Shown one piece after another: positions 19,140-28,159 of a DNA stretch of 64,000 nucleotides. Numbering within the stretch: the stretch's first letter is position 1; every line of letters starts with the position of its first letter. Under the pieces are notes generated by a model. It saw nothing but the letters and a program-made list of their open reading frames with translations. It did no database searches and was not told the DNA's origin. This DNA comes from Nocardiopsis sp. CNR-923 (lineage in GTDB: Bacteria; Actinomycetota; Actinomycetes; Streptosporangiales; Streptosporangiaceae): the NCBI RefSeq assembly GCF_001942255.1, contig NZ_MKKC01000069.1:16150-80149 (forward strand), given 5' to 3'. A program made the translations under genes and the position numbers.

Positions 19140-19469
19140 GTGAACACGGTGGCCTGGCACGTGAGCGATGACCACGCGCAGTATCGCGCCGCCGAGCGGC
19201 TGCACGAGCGGCACCGCCGCCTGTGGTGGGTGATGTGGGCTCCCGCGGCGCGCCGGTACTTCGCCTTCTACCAGGGCGACGCCGACGTCGAACCGATCCG
19301 CGCCGCCTCGCCGGAGGAGCTGGAACGCGGGATCCGTCGCGCCCAGGCGACGATCTCCCGCACGCATCCCGCGTCCTACTGGCGCTGCCCGGTCGCCGGA
19401 TGCGCGTGGACCTCGGTCAACGCCGTGTTCCACAGCCCGTGCCCCCGGCCTCCCGCGGCCCGGCACTGA
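19140..19469 (+). CDS. Hypothetical protein (109 aa)
   Basis: It starts at GTG 19140 behind AAGGAAG (VNTVAWHVSDDHAQYRAAER). The protein has an aromatic-rich centre (RRLWWVMWAPAARRYFAFYQ) and a C-terminal CPVAGCAW segment with paired cysteines that could bind metal. It lies divergently from the XRE gene across about 195 bases, and just before another small hypothetical gene. Similar small proteins commonly sit beside XRE/DUF397 pairs in actinomycetes. Function is unknown. Confidence 0.65.
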   Translation: MNTVAWHVSDDHAQYRAAERLHERHRRLWWVMWAPAARRYFAFYQGDADVEPIRAASPEELERGIRRAQATISRTHPASYWRCPVAGCAWTSVNAVFHSPCPRPPAARH

Positions 19470-19533
19470 CCCCCCGAACCAGACGTGCGCCTTTGCTCGG
19501 AGCGCACCCGGCCACAGACCCAGGAAGCCGACC

Positions 19534-19833
19534 ATGACCCCGCAGCCACAGGCCGACCGTTCACCCCTGCCCCGCCGCCACCGCACGCGGACCGACCTGA
19601 CGCCTGCGGCCCGAACGCGGCTCGCCGACCACGACGGGGACCCCCGACCCGACGAGGACCGCACCCGCGACCTGGCCCGGGCGGTGCGGGTGTTGATCGA
19701 CCGCCGCCCGGAGGTCGCCCGGACTTCGGGGGAACCCTTCCCGATCTCCGGTGCCGTGGCGTCCCTGGCGCAGGTGCACCGCCTCGCCCTGAGCATCGGC
19801 GCGACGCGGGAGCCGCCGACATCCGCCGCCTGA
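19534..19833 (+). CDS. Hypothetical protein (99 aa)
   Basis: It starts at ATG 19534 with AGGAAG upstream. The sequence is arginine- and proline-rich at the start (PLPRRHRTRTDL) and then helical (RDLARAVRVLIDRRPEVAR), ending PPTSAA. No recognised domain. It follows the 109-residue gene by 64 bases on the same strand and is probably co-transcribed. The two-component operon begins 72 bases later. Confidence 0.55.
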   Translation: MTPQPQADRSPLPRRHRTRTDLTPAARTRLADHDGDPRPDEDRTRDLARAVRVLIDRRPEVARTSGEPFPISGAVASLAQVHRLALSIGATREPPTSAA

Positions 19834-19905
19834 TCGACTCCCTCAGGGCCCTGCCCGGCCTGCTCGGACACGACGGGGACGCCGCCAGCGCCTAACATCC
19901 AGGAC

Positions 19906-20574
19906 ATGCGCATACTCGTGGTCGAGGACGACGACCGGGTCGCGCGCGGACTGGTCACCGCGCTGCGATCGGCCTCCTTCGACGTCCACCGGGTCGCCAC
20001 GGCCGAACGCGCCCTGTCGGCCCCGCCCGCCGACGTCGTCCTGCTCGACCTCGGCCTCCCCGACGCCGATGGCATCGACCTCCTGCGCCGCCTGAGGGAG
20101 CGGCCCCAGACGGCGATCATCGCCGTGACCGCGCGGGGAGAGGAGCGCGAACGGGTACGCGGCCTGCGGGCGGGCGCGGACGACTACGTGGTCAAGCCCT
20201 TCGGCGTCGCCGAACTCCTCGCCCGCATCGACGCCGTCCTGCGCCGCACCCGGGTCGCGCGCGCCGAGGCGACGGACGCCGCACCGACCGTCGACGTCGG
20301 CGCGCTCACCCTGGACCCGGGCACCCGCGAGGCCCGCATGGGCGAACGCGACCTGCACCTGACGCGCAAGGAGTTCGACCTTCTCACCCTGTTGGCGTCG
20401 CGCTCGTCGTCGGTGGTCGCCCGCGACCAGATCCTCGACCAGGTCTGGGGCGCGTCCTGGGAGGCGTCGTCGCGCACACTGGACACCCACATCGCCTCGC
20501 TGCGCGCCAAACTCGGCTCGGCGGTGCGCATCCGCACGGTACGGGGCGTCGGCTACCTGCTCGACGAGGCGTGA
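19906..20574 (+). CDS. OmpR-family response regulator
   Basis: 222 residues from ATG 19906. The receiver domain has the acidic pair EDD (residues 7-9), phosphoacceptor Asp48 (VVLLDLGLPD) and Lys in VVKPFG. The C-terminal winged helix carries LTRKEFDLLTLLASR and the recognition part TLDTHIASLRAKLG. It is followed four bases later by its histidine kinase. The TAXI solute-binding gene and a carboxylate transporter lie next, so nutrient uptake control is a reasonable inference, by analogy with TctD/TctE. Confidence 0.93.
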   Translation: MRILVVEDDDRVARGLVTALRSASFDVHRVATAERALSAPPADVVLLDLGLPDADGIDLLRRLRERPQTAIIAVTARGEERERVRGLRAGADDYVVKPFGVAELLARIDAVLRRTRVARAEATDAAPTVDVGALTLDPGTREARMGERDLHLTRKEFDLLTLLASRSSSVVARDQILDQVWGASWEASSRTLDTHIASLRAKLGSAVRIRTVRGVGYLLDEA

Positions 20575-20578
20575 CACC

Positions 20579-21994
20579 GTGCTCCGGCGCCTGCTCGCCC
20601 TGCTGCTCCCGGCCGTGTTCGTCCTGGTCGCGGCGGTCGCGGTGCCCATCGGCGGGGTGATCGCCCAGCAGCGCACCCAGGGCGTGTACGTGGACCTGCT
20701 GGCGGACGCGGGACGGTTCGCCGCGCTGGCCAGAACGGCGCTGGAGACCGACCGGCCCGACGCCCTCACCCAGGAGATGGCCCGTTACGAGGACCTGTAC
20801 GGCGTCCCGGCCTCGATCGTCGCCCCGGACGGGCGGGTGGTCGGCGGTTCGGGGAGTGTCGAACGGCTGGAGGGCGTGATCGCGGGGGTGACGACGCGGA
20901 CGGGCGTCACGGCCGCCATGGCGGGTGCGCGTCCGGAGCCGCCCGGCGCGGTCTGGCCCTGGACGACCGCGCCGATGGTCGTGGCCGAGCCGATCGGCCG
21001 GGACAGCGAGGTCGTCGGAGTGGTGGTGCTGGTCGCCCCGACGAAGCGGCTGGCCTCGGACGTGCGCACCGCGTGGGGCTGGATCGCCCTGGCCAGCCTG
21101 GTGCCGTTGGCCCTGCTGACCGCGTCGGCGCCGCCGTTGTCCCGGTGGGTGCTGCGGCCGATCCGCCGCCTGGACGCCGCCACCACCGCGGTCGCCTCGG
21201 GCGACCTCGACGTGCGCGTCGACGCGGCGGGCGGACCGCCCGAACTGCGGCGGCTGACGGAGTCGTTCAACACGATGGTGGAGGTCGTGCGGCGTGCCTT
21301 GGACCGACAGCGCGCATTCGTCTCCGAGGCCTCCCACCAGCTGCGCAACCCCCTGGCGAGTCTGCGGCTGTCGGTGGAGAACCTCGCTCCGCATCTGAGC
21401 GGCCCCGAGGCACGGGAGGCGCACGAGGTCGCGGTCGACGAGGCCACGCACATGCACCGCACGCTGAACTCGCTGCTCGCCGCCACCCGCCTGGAGAGCG
21501 TGACGGGCACGGAGGCGGTCGAGCTGGGGCAGGTGCTGGGCACGCGCGTGGACCGGTGGCGGGCACTGTGCGGGGCGCGCGGGTTCGTCCTGGCCGCGGA
21601 CGTGCCGGAGGGGGTGTGGGTGCGGGCCCCGGCGGGCGGTCTGGGCAGCATCCTCGACGAGTTGGTCAGCAACGCGTTCCGGCTGTCGGGGGGAACGCGG
21701 ATCGAGGTGCGGGTGCGGGCCGGGCGTGCAGGGTCGGGGGAGGGGGACCGGGTGCGGATCGGGGTGTTCGACGACGGCGTCGGGCTGACGGAGCAGGAGC
21801 GCAGATCGGCGGTGGACCGGTTCTGGCGGTCGTCGCGGCACCAGAACGTGGAGGGCACCGGCATGGGGTTGGCGATCGTCGCGGACCTGGCCCGGGAGGC
21901 GGGTGGGGAGTTCCTGCTGGAGGAGGGGTTGGCGGAGGGCGACCGGCCAGGCTTGGCCGCGGTCCTCGCGCTTCCGGGGGCGTCGCCGGAGTAG
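20579..21994 (+). CDS. Sensor histidine kinase
   Basis: 471 residues from GTG 20579. A first membrane helix (LLALLLPAVFVLVAAVAVPI), an extracellular sensor of about 120 residues, and a second helix (WIALASLVPLALLTASA) are followed by a HAMP segment, then a HisKA domain with the phosphorylated His253 in EASHQLRNPLASL. The HATPase has the N, G1 and G2 boxes DELVSNAF, FDDGVGL and GTGMGLAIV. The HQLRNPL form of the H box is common in TctE-like actinomycete kinases. It forms an operon with the response regulator. Confidence 0.92.
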   Translation: MLRRLLALLLPAVFVLVAAVAVPIGGVIAQQRTQGVYVDLLADAGRFAALARTALETDRPDALTQEMARYEDLYGVPASIVAPDGRVVGGSGSVERLEGVIAGVTTRTGVTAAMAGARPEPPGAVWPWTTAPMVVAEPIGRDSEVVGVVVLVAPTKRLASDVRTAWGWIALASLVPLALLTASAPPLSRWVLRPIRRLDAATTAVASGDLDVRVDAAGGPPELRRLTESFNTMVEVVRRALDRQRAFVSEASHQLRNPLASLRLSVENLAPHLSGPEAREAHEVAVDEATHMHRTLNSLLAATRLESVTGTEAVELGQVLGTRVDRWRALCGARGFVLAADVPEGVWVRAPAGGLGSILDELVSNAFRLSGGTRIEVRVRAGRAGSGEGDRVRIGVFDDGVGLTEQERRSAVDRFWRSSRHQNVEGTGMGLAIVADLAREAGGEFLLEEGLAEGDRPGLAAVLALPGASPE

Positions 21995-22076
21995 GAGCCC
22001 GCCCGGAAGGGGACTCGTGCCTGGAGGAGGGCGCAGAGAGGGTCGCGCGCCGTCGCGGCGGCGGTGACGGTCGTGC

Positions 22077-23021
22077 TCAGATCGGCTTGTTGTCGCGGAA
22101 CCAGCGCTCGGCCCCCGGGTGCAGGGGGACGTCCCCGGTCGAGATCCCGGTACGGACGTTGATCTGGGCCGCCTCCGGGCGGGTGGCCGCCAAGTGCGTG
22201 GAACGGGTGAACAGGGTGTCGGCGACCAGGTGGGCGAGGTCCTCGTCGAGGTCGTTCCGGCACAGGAGCAGGTTGGGGACGGACAGCGTCGGCGTCGTGG
22301 GCACGCCCTCGTAGGTGGTGGCGGGGATCGAGGCGGGGAAGTACGCCTCGGGGTGGGCCTGCGCCAACGCGTCGGCGGCTTCGCTCAGATCGATCAGGCG
22401 CACGGTGCGGCGCAGTGCCAGGCTCGCGATGGCCGGTGTCGGGATTCCCGTCAGCGAGAGCATGGCGTCCAGCTCGCCCCGGCTCAGCAGGTCGGCGGAG
22501 TCGGCCTGGTTCACCAGGACGGCGTCCACGGTCAGCCCGTAGGCGTCGGCGATCCGGGTGGTCGTGAACTCGGTGCCGGAGTCGGATGCGCCCAGGGACA
22601 CCCGCAGCCCTTCCAGGTCGGCGAGCTCCCGCACGGGAGAGTCGGCCATGACGAGCAGGTGCAGAAAGCTGTCGTAGACGCGCCCGATCGCGGACAACCC
22701 CTCGGACTCGGTCACCTCCTCCGCCGTCACCAGGTCCAGGTTGGCCAGCCCCAGTTGTGCCTGCCCGGACGCGAGCAGCCGCACGTTGTCCAGCGACGCG
22801 CCGCTCTCCACGGACCGGACATCGGTCCCTGGCATCCGCTCGTCCAGGACGTCGGCCAGAGCCCCGCCGATCTCCCGGTACACCGCGCCGGGCGGTCCGG
22901 TCGCGATCACCAACTCCGGAGGTGCGGGCACGTCCCCGTGTCCGCACGCGGTGAGTCCGCCGACGACGGCGGCAGTCGCGCCGACCAGCACGCTGCGCCG
23001 GTCCGGTCCCCTCGCTCGCAT
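22077..23021 (-). CDS. TAXI-family TRAP-type solute-binding lipoprotein
   Basis: 314 residues from ATG 23021. It has an RR-containing signal (DRRSVLVGATA) and a lipobox ending at Cys26 (GGLTAC). The TAXI pattern is clear: LVIATGPPGAVYREIGGALADVL, then SGASLDNVRLLASGQAQLGL and LRVSLGASDSGTE. TAXI proteins bind small organic acids for TRAP transporters, but no TRAP membrane subunit is present. It is convergent with the two-component operon and may be a sensor partner for the kinase, as TctC-like proteins can be. Confidence 0.9.
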   Translation of the reverse strand: MRARGPDRRSVLVGATAAVVGGLTACGHGDVPAPPELVIATGPPGAVYREIGGALADVLDERMPGTDVRSVESGASLDNVRLLASGQAQLGLANLDLVTAEEVTESEGLSAIGRVYDSFLHLLVMADSPVRELADLEGLRVSLGASDSGTEFTTTRIADAYGLTVDAVLVNQADSADLLSRGELDAMLSLTGIPTPAIASLALRRTVRLIDLSEAADALAQAHPEAYFPASIPATTYEGVPTTPTLSVPNLLLCRNDLDEDLAHLVADTLFTRSTHLAATRPEAAQINVRTGISTGDVPLHPGAERWFRDNKPI

Positions 23022-23425
23022 ATCCGCAGCCTAGACCCGGGACGTACGCCACGGGCACGTGCTCCGCCGTGCGACGTCCCGACGCGACGCCACCCGGGCC
23101 CGTCGCGCGGGACGGCGGAGCGCGCGGAATGGGGCACGGGGCACACTCCTACGCCTGCGGCGCACTCCCCAAACCCGCGAGCGGTGCGGGCACACACGAG
23201 GCACCGATGACGGCGCGTCCGACCTCGGGGGCACACGGTGCCGCAATGTCAGGGGAATCCCAACTCTTCCCCGCGCGGATTGCGGGGCAACCGCCCACGT
23301 GACCACCATCACTCCACCACGACCGTGTCATCACGGGGAAACCGCGAGCGACGCCGCCGCTCCAGGTTTCGCCCGGCGGGTGCCCGGCATCGACCGTCAC
23401 CCCTCGCCCGCACAGGAGGAACACC
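23022..23425. other. Divergent intergenic region
   Basis: About 400 bases between the divergent TAXI and SLC13 genes. No gene is supported. Regulatory sites for both genes are expected here, but I see no clear repeat or consensus promoter. Confidence 0.5.
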
Positions 23426-25036
23426 ATGGTCACCGACGACCCCGGCGCCGGCGCGCGCGACAGCGCGCCCGTCCCCCGGGAATCCGCCCCCCGGGATTCC
23501 GTCTCCCCGGACAAGGACCGCGCCGGCGGCGACCGCGACGTCAACCCCCTTGCGCGCGGGATCGGGCTCATCCTCGGGCCGGTGCTCGGTCTGCTGACCT
23601 TCTTCCTGCTCCCCGACATGCCGCTACCGCTGCCCGACGGCGGGGGCATGGGCGACCCGGCGGTCAACGGCCGTCTGGTCGCGGCCGTCACCGTGTTCAT
23701 CGCGACCTGGTGGGCAACCGAGGCCATTCCGATCCCCGTCACCTCGCTGCTGCCCCTGGTGGCCTTCCCGGTCCTCATCGACGGCGTGGCCGTGGGCGAC
23801 GTCGCGCCGTCCTACGGCTCGCCGACCATCTTCCTGTTCATGGGCGGGTTCATGCTCGCCCTGGCCATGCAGCGGTGGAACCTGCACAAGCGCATCGCGC
23901 TGACCATCGTGTCCAAGGTCGGCTCCAACACCGTCGGGCTCGTCGGCGGGTTCATGGCGGCGACCGCGTTCATCTCCATGTGGGTCTCCAACACGGCCAC
24001 GACCGTGATGATGCTGCCGGTCGGACTGTCGGTCATCGCCCTGATCACACAGTTCCGGGGCGGTAGGACGGACGCGAACTTCGCCACCGCGCTCATGCTC
24101 GGGATCGCCTACTCCGCCTCGATCGGCTCGGTCGCCACGCTGATCGGCACGCCGCCCAACGTGCTGATGGTCGCGTACCTGTCCGAGTTCCACGACATCA
24201 CCATCGGGTTCGGCCAGTGGATGATCGTCGGCCTTCCGATCGCCGCCGTCTTCCTCCTCCTCGCCTGGATCCTGCTGGCCCGCCTGATCTTCCGGCCGAG
24301 CGTCCAACGGATCGAGGGCGCCCAGGACCTGATCCGCGAGGAGCTGCGCGCGATGGGCCCCGTCTCGCGGCCGGAGAAGCTGGTCCTGGCCGTGTTCGTC
24401 ACGGCGGCGACGGCCTGGATCTTCGTGCCGATGCTGGCCGGGAACGAGGTCGTCGGCGGCGCGCTGCCGTGGCTCGGCAGCATCACCGATCCCGTTGTCG
24501 CCATGGCCGTGGCGGTCGCGCTCTTCCTCATCCCGGCGGACCGGACCACGCGCCTGTTGGACTGGGACACCGCGGTCACCCTGCCGTGGGGCATCCTGCT
24601 GCTGTTCGGCGGCGGCATCGCGATCTCCGGCCAGTTCACCGCGTCCGGCCTGAGCGCCTGGATCGGCGGCCAGGTCTCCGCGCTCGGCGGAGTGCCGGTC
24701 TGGGTGCTCGTTCTGGCCGTCACCGCGATCGTGCTGATGCTGACCGAACTCACCAGCAACACCGCCACCACGTCGACCTTCCTGCCGGTCCTGGGCGGTG
24801 TCGCCGCCGGGCTCGACGTCGACGTCCTGGTCCTGGTGGTCCCGGCGGTCCTGGCCGCGTCGATGGCGTTCATGCTGCCGGTGGCCACGCCGCCCAACGC
24901 CATCGCCTTCGGGTCGGGCTACGTGAACATCAACCAGATGATGCGCGGCGGCGTGTTCCTCAACCTCGCGGCGCTGTTCGTCATCCTGCTCGGGATGTAC
25001 GCGCTCGCCGGCTGGGCGCTGCGGATCCCGTTGTAG
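23426..25036 (+). CDS. SLC13/DASS-family sodium:dicarboxylate-type transporter
   Basis: 536 residues from ATG 23426 with AGGAGG-like site upstream. After a hydrophilic N-terminus (about 45 residues) come 11 or more membrane helices. Both substrate/sodium-binding SNT repeats are present (VSNTATTVMMLPVG and TSNTATTSTFLPVLG), as are the paired TPPN loops (IGTPPNVLMV and VATPPNAIAF). This family (SdcS/CitT-like) imports C4-dicarboxylates, citrate or related anions with sodium. Nearby sensors of carboxylate-type ligands fit. A hairpin terminator follows. Confidence 0.93.
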   Translation: MVTDDPGAGARDSAPVPRESAPRDSVSPDKDRAGGDRDVNPLARGIGLILGPVLGLLTFFLLPDMPLPLPDGGGMGDPAVNGRLVAAVTVFIATWWATEAIPIPVTSLLPLVAFPVLIDGVAVGDVAPSYGSPTIFLFMGGFMLALAMQRWNLHKRIALTIVSKVGSNTVGLVGGFMAATAFISMWVSNTATTVMMLPVGLSVIALITQFRGGRTDANFATALMLGIAYSASIGSVATLIGTPPNVLMVAYLSEFHDITIGFGQWMIVGLPIAAVFLLLAWILLARLIFRPSVQRIEGAQDLIREELRAMGPVSRPEKLVLAVFVTAATAWIFVPMLAGNEVVGGALPWLGSITDPVVAMAVAVALFLIPADRTTRLLDWDTAVTLPWGILLLFGGGIAISGQFTASGLSAWIGGQVSALGGVPVWVLVLAVTAIVLMLTELTSNTATTSTFLPVLGGVAAGLDVDVLVLVVPAVLAASMAFMLPVATPPNAIAFGSGYVNINQMMRGGVFLNLAALFVILLGMYALAGWALRIPL

Positions 25037-25198
25037 GGCTGCTCGGAGCTCTCTCCCCACAGGGTCGGGCGCGCGTCCCGGGGTGACCCGCCCCACCGGG
25101 GCACCCAATCCGCCGGAACGCCCCTGACCCGAGGCGGCCTGGCCGGACGGTGCTCCCGTGGCTCTCACGGTCCGTTCGGACCAGGCCGCCCGTTCCCG

Positions 25199-25233
25199 GG
25201 GCCGTGCACGGTGAACGCCGTGCACGGCCCTTT
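25199..25233 (+). terminator. Hairpin terminator
   Basis: Perfect 13-bp stem (25199-25211 and 25218-25230) with a six-base loop and a short TTT behind, between the transporter gene and the ArsR-type gene. Confidence 0.8.
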
Positions 25234-25250
25234 CGCGTGTACGGGACCGG

Positions 25251-25290
25251 AGATATTCCTTGACACGAATATTCTTCTTGAGGAATACTT
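25251..25290 (+). promoter_or_regulatory. Promoter/operator of the ArsR-SRPBCC gene
   Basis: An AT-rich patch with TTGACA (25260-25265) and repeated ATATTC / GAATAT / GAATAC elements, forming imperfect inverted repeats over 25252-25288, just before the ATG at 25297. ArsR-type repressors bind such palindromes, so autoregulation is likely. Confidence 0.55.
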
Positions 25291-25296
25291 CTGGGC

Positions 25297-26168
25297 ATGG
25301 ACGAACTCCTCGCGGCACTGGCCGACCCGGCCCGGTGGCGGCTCGTGCACCTGCTGGCCGAGCGGCCCCGGTCGGTCGCGTCCTCGCCCGGCTCGCCGGG
25401 GCGCGCCAGCCGCAGACCACCAAACACCTGCAGACCCTGGAGCGCGCCGGAGTCGTCACCTCCCAGCGCACCGGTCAGCGCCGCGTCTACGCGCTTCGCC
25501 CCGGTCCACTGCGGGACCTGGCGGCCGCGCTCGGGCGGCTCGCCGACGCCACGGAGCGGGCCGAGGGCCCCCAGGCCGTCTTCGACCGCTACGGGCTCAG
25601 CATGGGCACCGAGCGGCTCGCGGCCGAGGAGGGGGCGGGGTGGGCCGACGGGCGCTCGTTCGGGTTCCACCGCGCCCTGGCGGGAGACTCGGAGACGGTC
25701 TGGCGCCACCTCACCGAGGCGTCCCTGCTCGCCCGGTGGTGGACGCCCGAGAGCCTGCGCACCTCCGAACTCGTCTTCGAGGCGCGTCCGGGCGGTCGGA
25801 TCCTCCAGGAGTACCGCGAGGCCGAGGACACCGACGGCTCCGAGCCGGTCGTCGGGCGCGCGGAGGGGGTCGTCGAGGAGGCGGCCCCCGGTGAGCGCCT
25901 CGTCTACCGGCTCTCGCCCCTGCTGCCCGACGGCGGCCCCGCCTTCACCGCCCACGTCGCCATCACGCTCCGACCCACCGGGGCCGGGACCGATCTCGAC
26001 GTCGGCTACCTGATCACCGACAGCACGGTCGAGTCCGCCGACTTCGTCGCCGGCATCGAGATCGGCTTCGGCCAGAGCCTCGACCAGCTCGCGGCGCGCA
26101 TCGCCGCGGACGCGCCCGACACCGGCAGCACTGCCAGCACCGACAGGAGAAGCTCATGGGACGACTGA
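25297..26168 (+). CDS. ArsR-type helix-turn-helix fused to SRPBCC (AHSA1-like) domain, frameshifted
   Basis: The start is ATG 25297 (MDELLAALADPARWRLVHLL), the usual ArsR N-terminus. It breaks near 25377, where adding a G to GTCGCG gives RSVGVLARLAGARQPQTTKH, the recognition helix region. After residue 100 follows an SRPBCC/START-like domain (FHRALAGDSETVWRHLTEAS, ARWWTPESL, GGRILQEYRE, GFGQSLDQLAARI). In actinomycetes this fusion sits beside DHFR-like or DoxX genes and is presumed to sense small molecules. It overlaps the next gene by 13 bases. Confidence 0.78.
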
Positions 26169-26736
26169 TCATCAACACCGCCATGACCGTCAACGGCGCC
26201 TTCGAGGCGCCGGTACCCGCGTCGAGCGGTGGGTGGCTGGTCACCGACCCCGACAGCATGCGGGCCTCGTTGGAGATGTGGCGGGCGGCCGACGCCATGC
26301 TGCTCGGGCGCAGGACCTACGAGGGCCTGTCCACGGTGTGGCCCGAACTCGCGGGCGTTCCGGGGTTCGGGGCGTACGCGGCGCGGATGAACGGCATGCC
26401 CAAGTACGTCGCGTCCCGAACGCTGCGCGCGCCGCTGGAGTGGAACGCCACCCTGCTCGACGGAGACCTCGCCGACGCCGTGAGGGCGCTCAAGGAGGAA
26501 CACGACGGCGACATCGTCCATCCCGCCGCCGGTGAACTCGCCCGCGACCTGATCGCCCACGGTCTGGTCGACGAGTTCTGGTTCACCGTCAGCCCGTACC
26601 TGTGGGCGACCGGGCCGCGGATCCTCGACGGCATCGGACCCGTCCGGCTGGAGTTCACCGCGCGACGACCTTCCCCTCGGGCGTGGTCCGCCTCTGCTAC
26701 CGGCCCGCCCCGGACGGCGCGTCCTCAGCCGGATGA
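26156..26736 (+). CDS. Dihydrofolate reductase-family protein (RibD C-terminal type), frameshifted near the end
   Basis: It starts at ATG 26156 inside the previous gene. MGRLIINTAMTVNGAFEAPV, DAMLLGRRTYEGLSTVWPEL, KYVASRTL and DEFWFTVSPYLWATGPRIL are typical of DHFR-like/RibD-C proteins. The family includes folate or flavin-pathway reductases, but many members have no known substrate. A one-base loss near 26662 disrupts the last 24 residues. Adding a G restores EFTAATTFPSGVVRLCYRP with TGA at 26734-26736. It is co-transcribed with the ArsR-SRPBCC gene. Confidence 0.8.
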
Positions 26737-26831
26737 CCGCCGGGGAGCCATGCAACGCGGGGGCACGGGATCTCGTCTGAGGGGGAGCGGGGCGGTGCGC
26801 CGCCGAACTTCGCAAATTGGACAATGGGGAC

Positions 26832-27587
26832 ATGACCCACTGGCTCCTGCGCAACGGTTTCACGAGCTTGCTCACTCTGCTGTTCGGTCTCGGGATCGTC
26901 GCGCTCCCCACCCTCGCGGTCGCCGCGATCGCCCCGGACGGCACCGCCGACCTGGAGGACTACCGGGCGGCGGGGCCGTGTTCCTCGGCCCCGGCCGGGC
27001 CCTCCGACTGCCTGTGGACGGTGGAGCTCACCGTGTCGGATGTCCACCTGGACGACCGCGGCACCAGGAGCCCGTCGTACACCACGGTCCTGACGGACGC
27101 GCGCGGCGGCACGTGGGAGTCCTCCTACGGCGACCGGGGTCCCGTCGTCCACCGGCTCGACGTGGGAGACCGGGTCACCGGTACCGTCTGGCGAGGCGAG
27201 CTGACCGAGATCGCGTTCGAGGACCGGACCCAGGCGACCAGGGACGCCCCGGCCGACCTGCGCACGCGGGTCCTCATCGGCGCGCTGGTCAGCGTCCCCA
27301 GCGGCCTCCTCTTGGCGGCCACGAGCCTGTGGCGGCTGGCCCGCCTTCACGAACCCGAGCCGACCGAGGGGATGGGCGCGACGCTGGGCCTCTCCGGCAC
27401 GCTGATCGCCATCGCGTGCCTCGCCCTGGTGCTGACCAGCCGCCTGGGTGAGAACCTCTGGGCGGTCCTGGCCGTCTGGCTGCCGCTGAGCGCGCTGGCG
27501 GCGTTCGGGTTCCGCCTCTCCGTCACTCGCAGGCGGGCCAGGACGGCCGAGGGCGTCGAGGGCGCGGACGGATCCGCTGCGCCCTAG
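26832..27587 (+). CDS. Membrane protein of unknown function
   Basis: About 251 residues from ATG 26832, preceded by GGGGA (a TTG five codons upstream is possible). One N-terminal helix (LLTLLFGLGIVALPTLAVAA), an extracellular beta-rich region of about 130 residues with a Cys pair (AAGPCSS, SDCLWTVEL), then three membrane helices near the C-terminus. It resembles no family I can name. Its TAG shares four bases (CTAG) with the stop of the convergent TetR gene. Confidence 0.75.
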   Translation: MTHWLLRNGFTSLLTLLFGLGIVALPTLAVAAIAPDGTADLEDYRAAGPCSSAPAGPSDCLWTVELTVSDVHLDDRGTRSPSYTTVLTDARGGTWESSYGDRGPVVHRLDVGDRVTGTVWRGELTEIAFEDRTQATRDAPADLRTRVLIGALVSVPSGLLLAATSLWRLARLHEPEPTEGMGATLGLSGTLIAIACLALVLTSRLGENLWAVLAVWLPLSALAAFGFRLSVTRRRARTAEGVEGADGSAAP

Positions 27588-28159
27588 ACCGGGGTGTGCC
27601 GCAGCGCGGCCTCCACGCGGACGACCAGGTCCCGGGCGAAGGACTCCTCCTCCTGGCGCCGGAAGATGTACAGCCACGCGAACACCGGCCCGAGGATCAG
27701 TGAGTGGGCCAGGTCGCGCTCCGGTGGCGCCTCGATCTCGCCCCGCGCGACCGCCCGGTCCAGGGCGGCCCGCACACACGCCCGCTCCCGGGCGAGGAAG
27801 GTCTCCTCGAACCGGTCGGCCAGGGCCGGATCGCTCAGGAAGTCCGAGATCAGACCGGGGGCGGCGGCCCGGGCGGTCGGGGCGCCCAGCGAGTCCAGGA
27901 TCTCCCGGACGAGTGCGGTCAGGTCGGCGGTGAGCGACCCCCCGTCGGGCGGCGGCTCCAGGTCCACGTCGTGGACGGCGGCGGCGAAGACCAGTTCGTG
28001 CTTGGAGGCGTACCGGCGGTAGATGGCCGCCTTGCCCACCCCGGCCGCCGCCGCGACGGCGTCCACCGTGAGCCGCGAGTAGCCCTGCTCGGCGAGCACC
28101 CCCCTGGTCGCGGCCAGGATGGCCTGGTCGACCCGTTCGTCCCTGGGGCGGCCCACCAT
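27584..28159 (-). CDS. TetR family transcriptional regulator
   Basis: 191 residues from ATG 28159. The helix-turn-helix reads LTVDAVAAAAGVGKAAIYRRY, after the usual DQAILAATRGVLAEQGY. The C-terminal domain belongs to the TetR_C_16/33-like group. The start overlaps the stop of the upstream membrane protein gene (TGATG), so they form one operon, probably autoregulated through the repeats at 28638-28659. Confidence 0.9.
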   Translation of the reverse strand: MVGRPRDERVDQAILAATRGVLAEQGYSRLTVDAVAAAAGVGKAAIYRRYASKHELVFAAAVHDVDLEPPPDGGSLTADLTALVREILDSLGAPTARAAAPGLISDFLSDPALADRFEETFLARERACVRAALDRAVARGEIEAPPERDLAHSLILGPVFAWLYIFRRQEEESFARDLVVRVEAALRHTPV

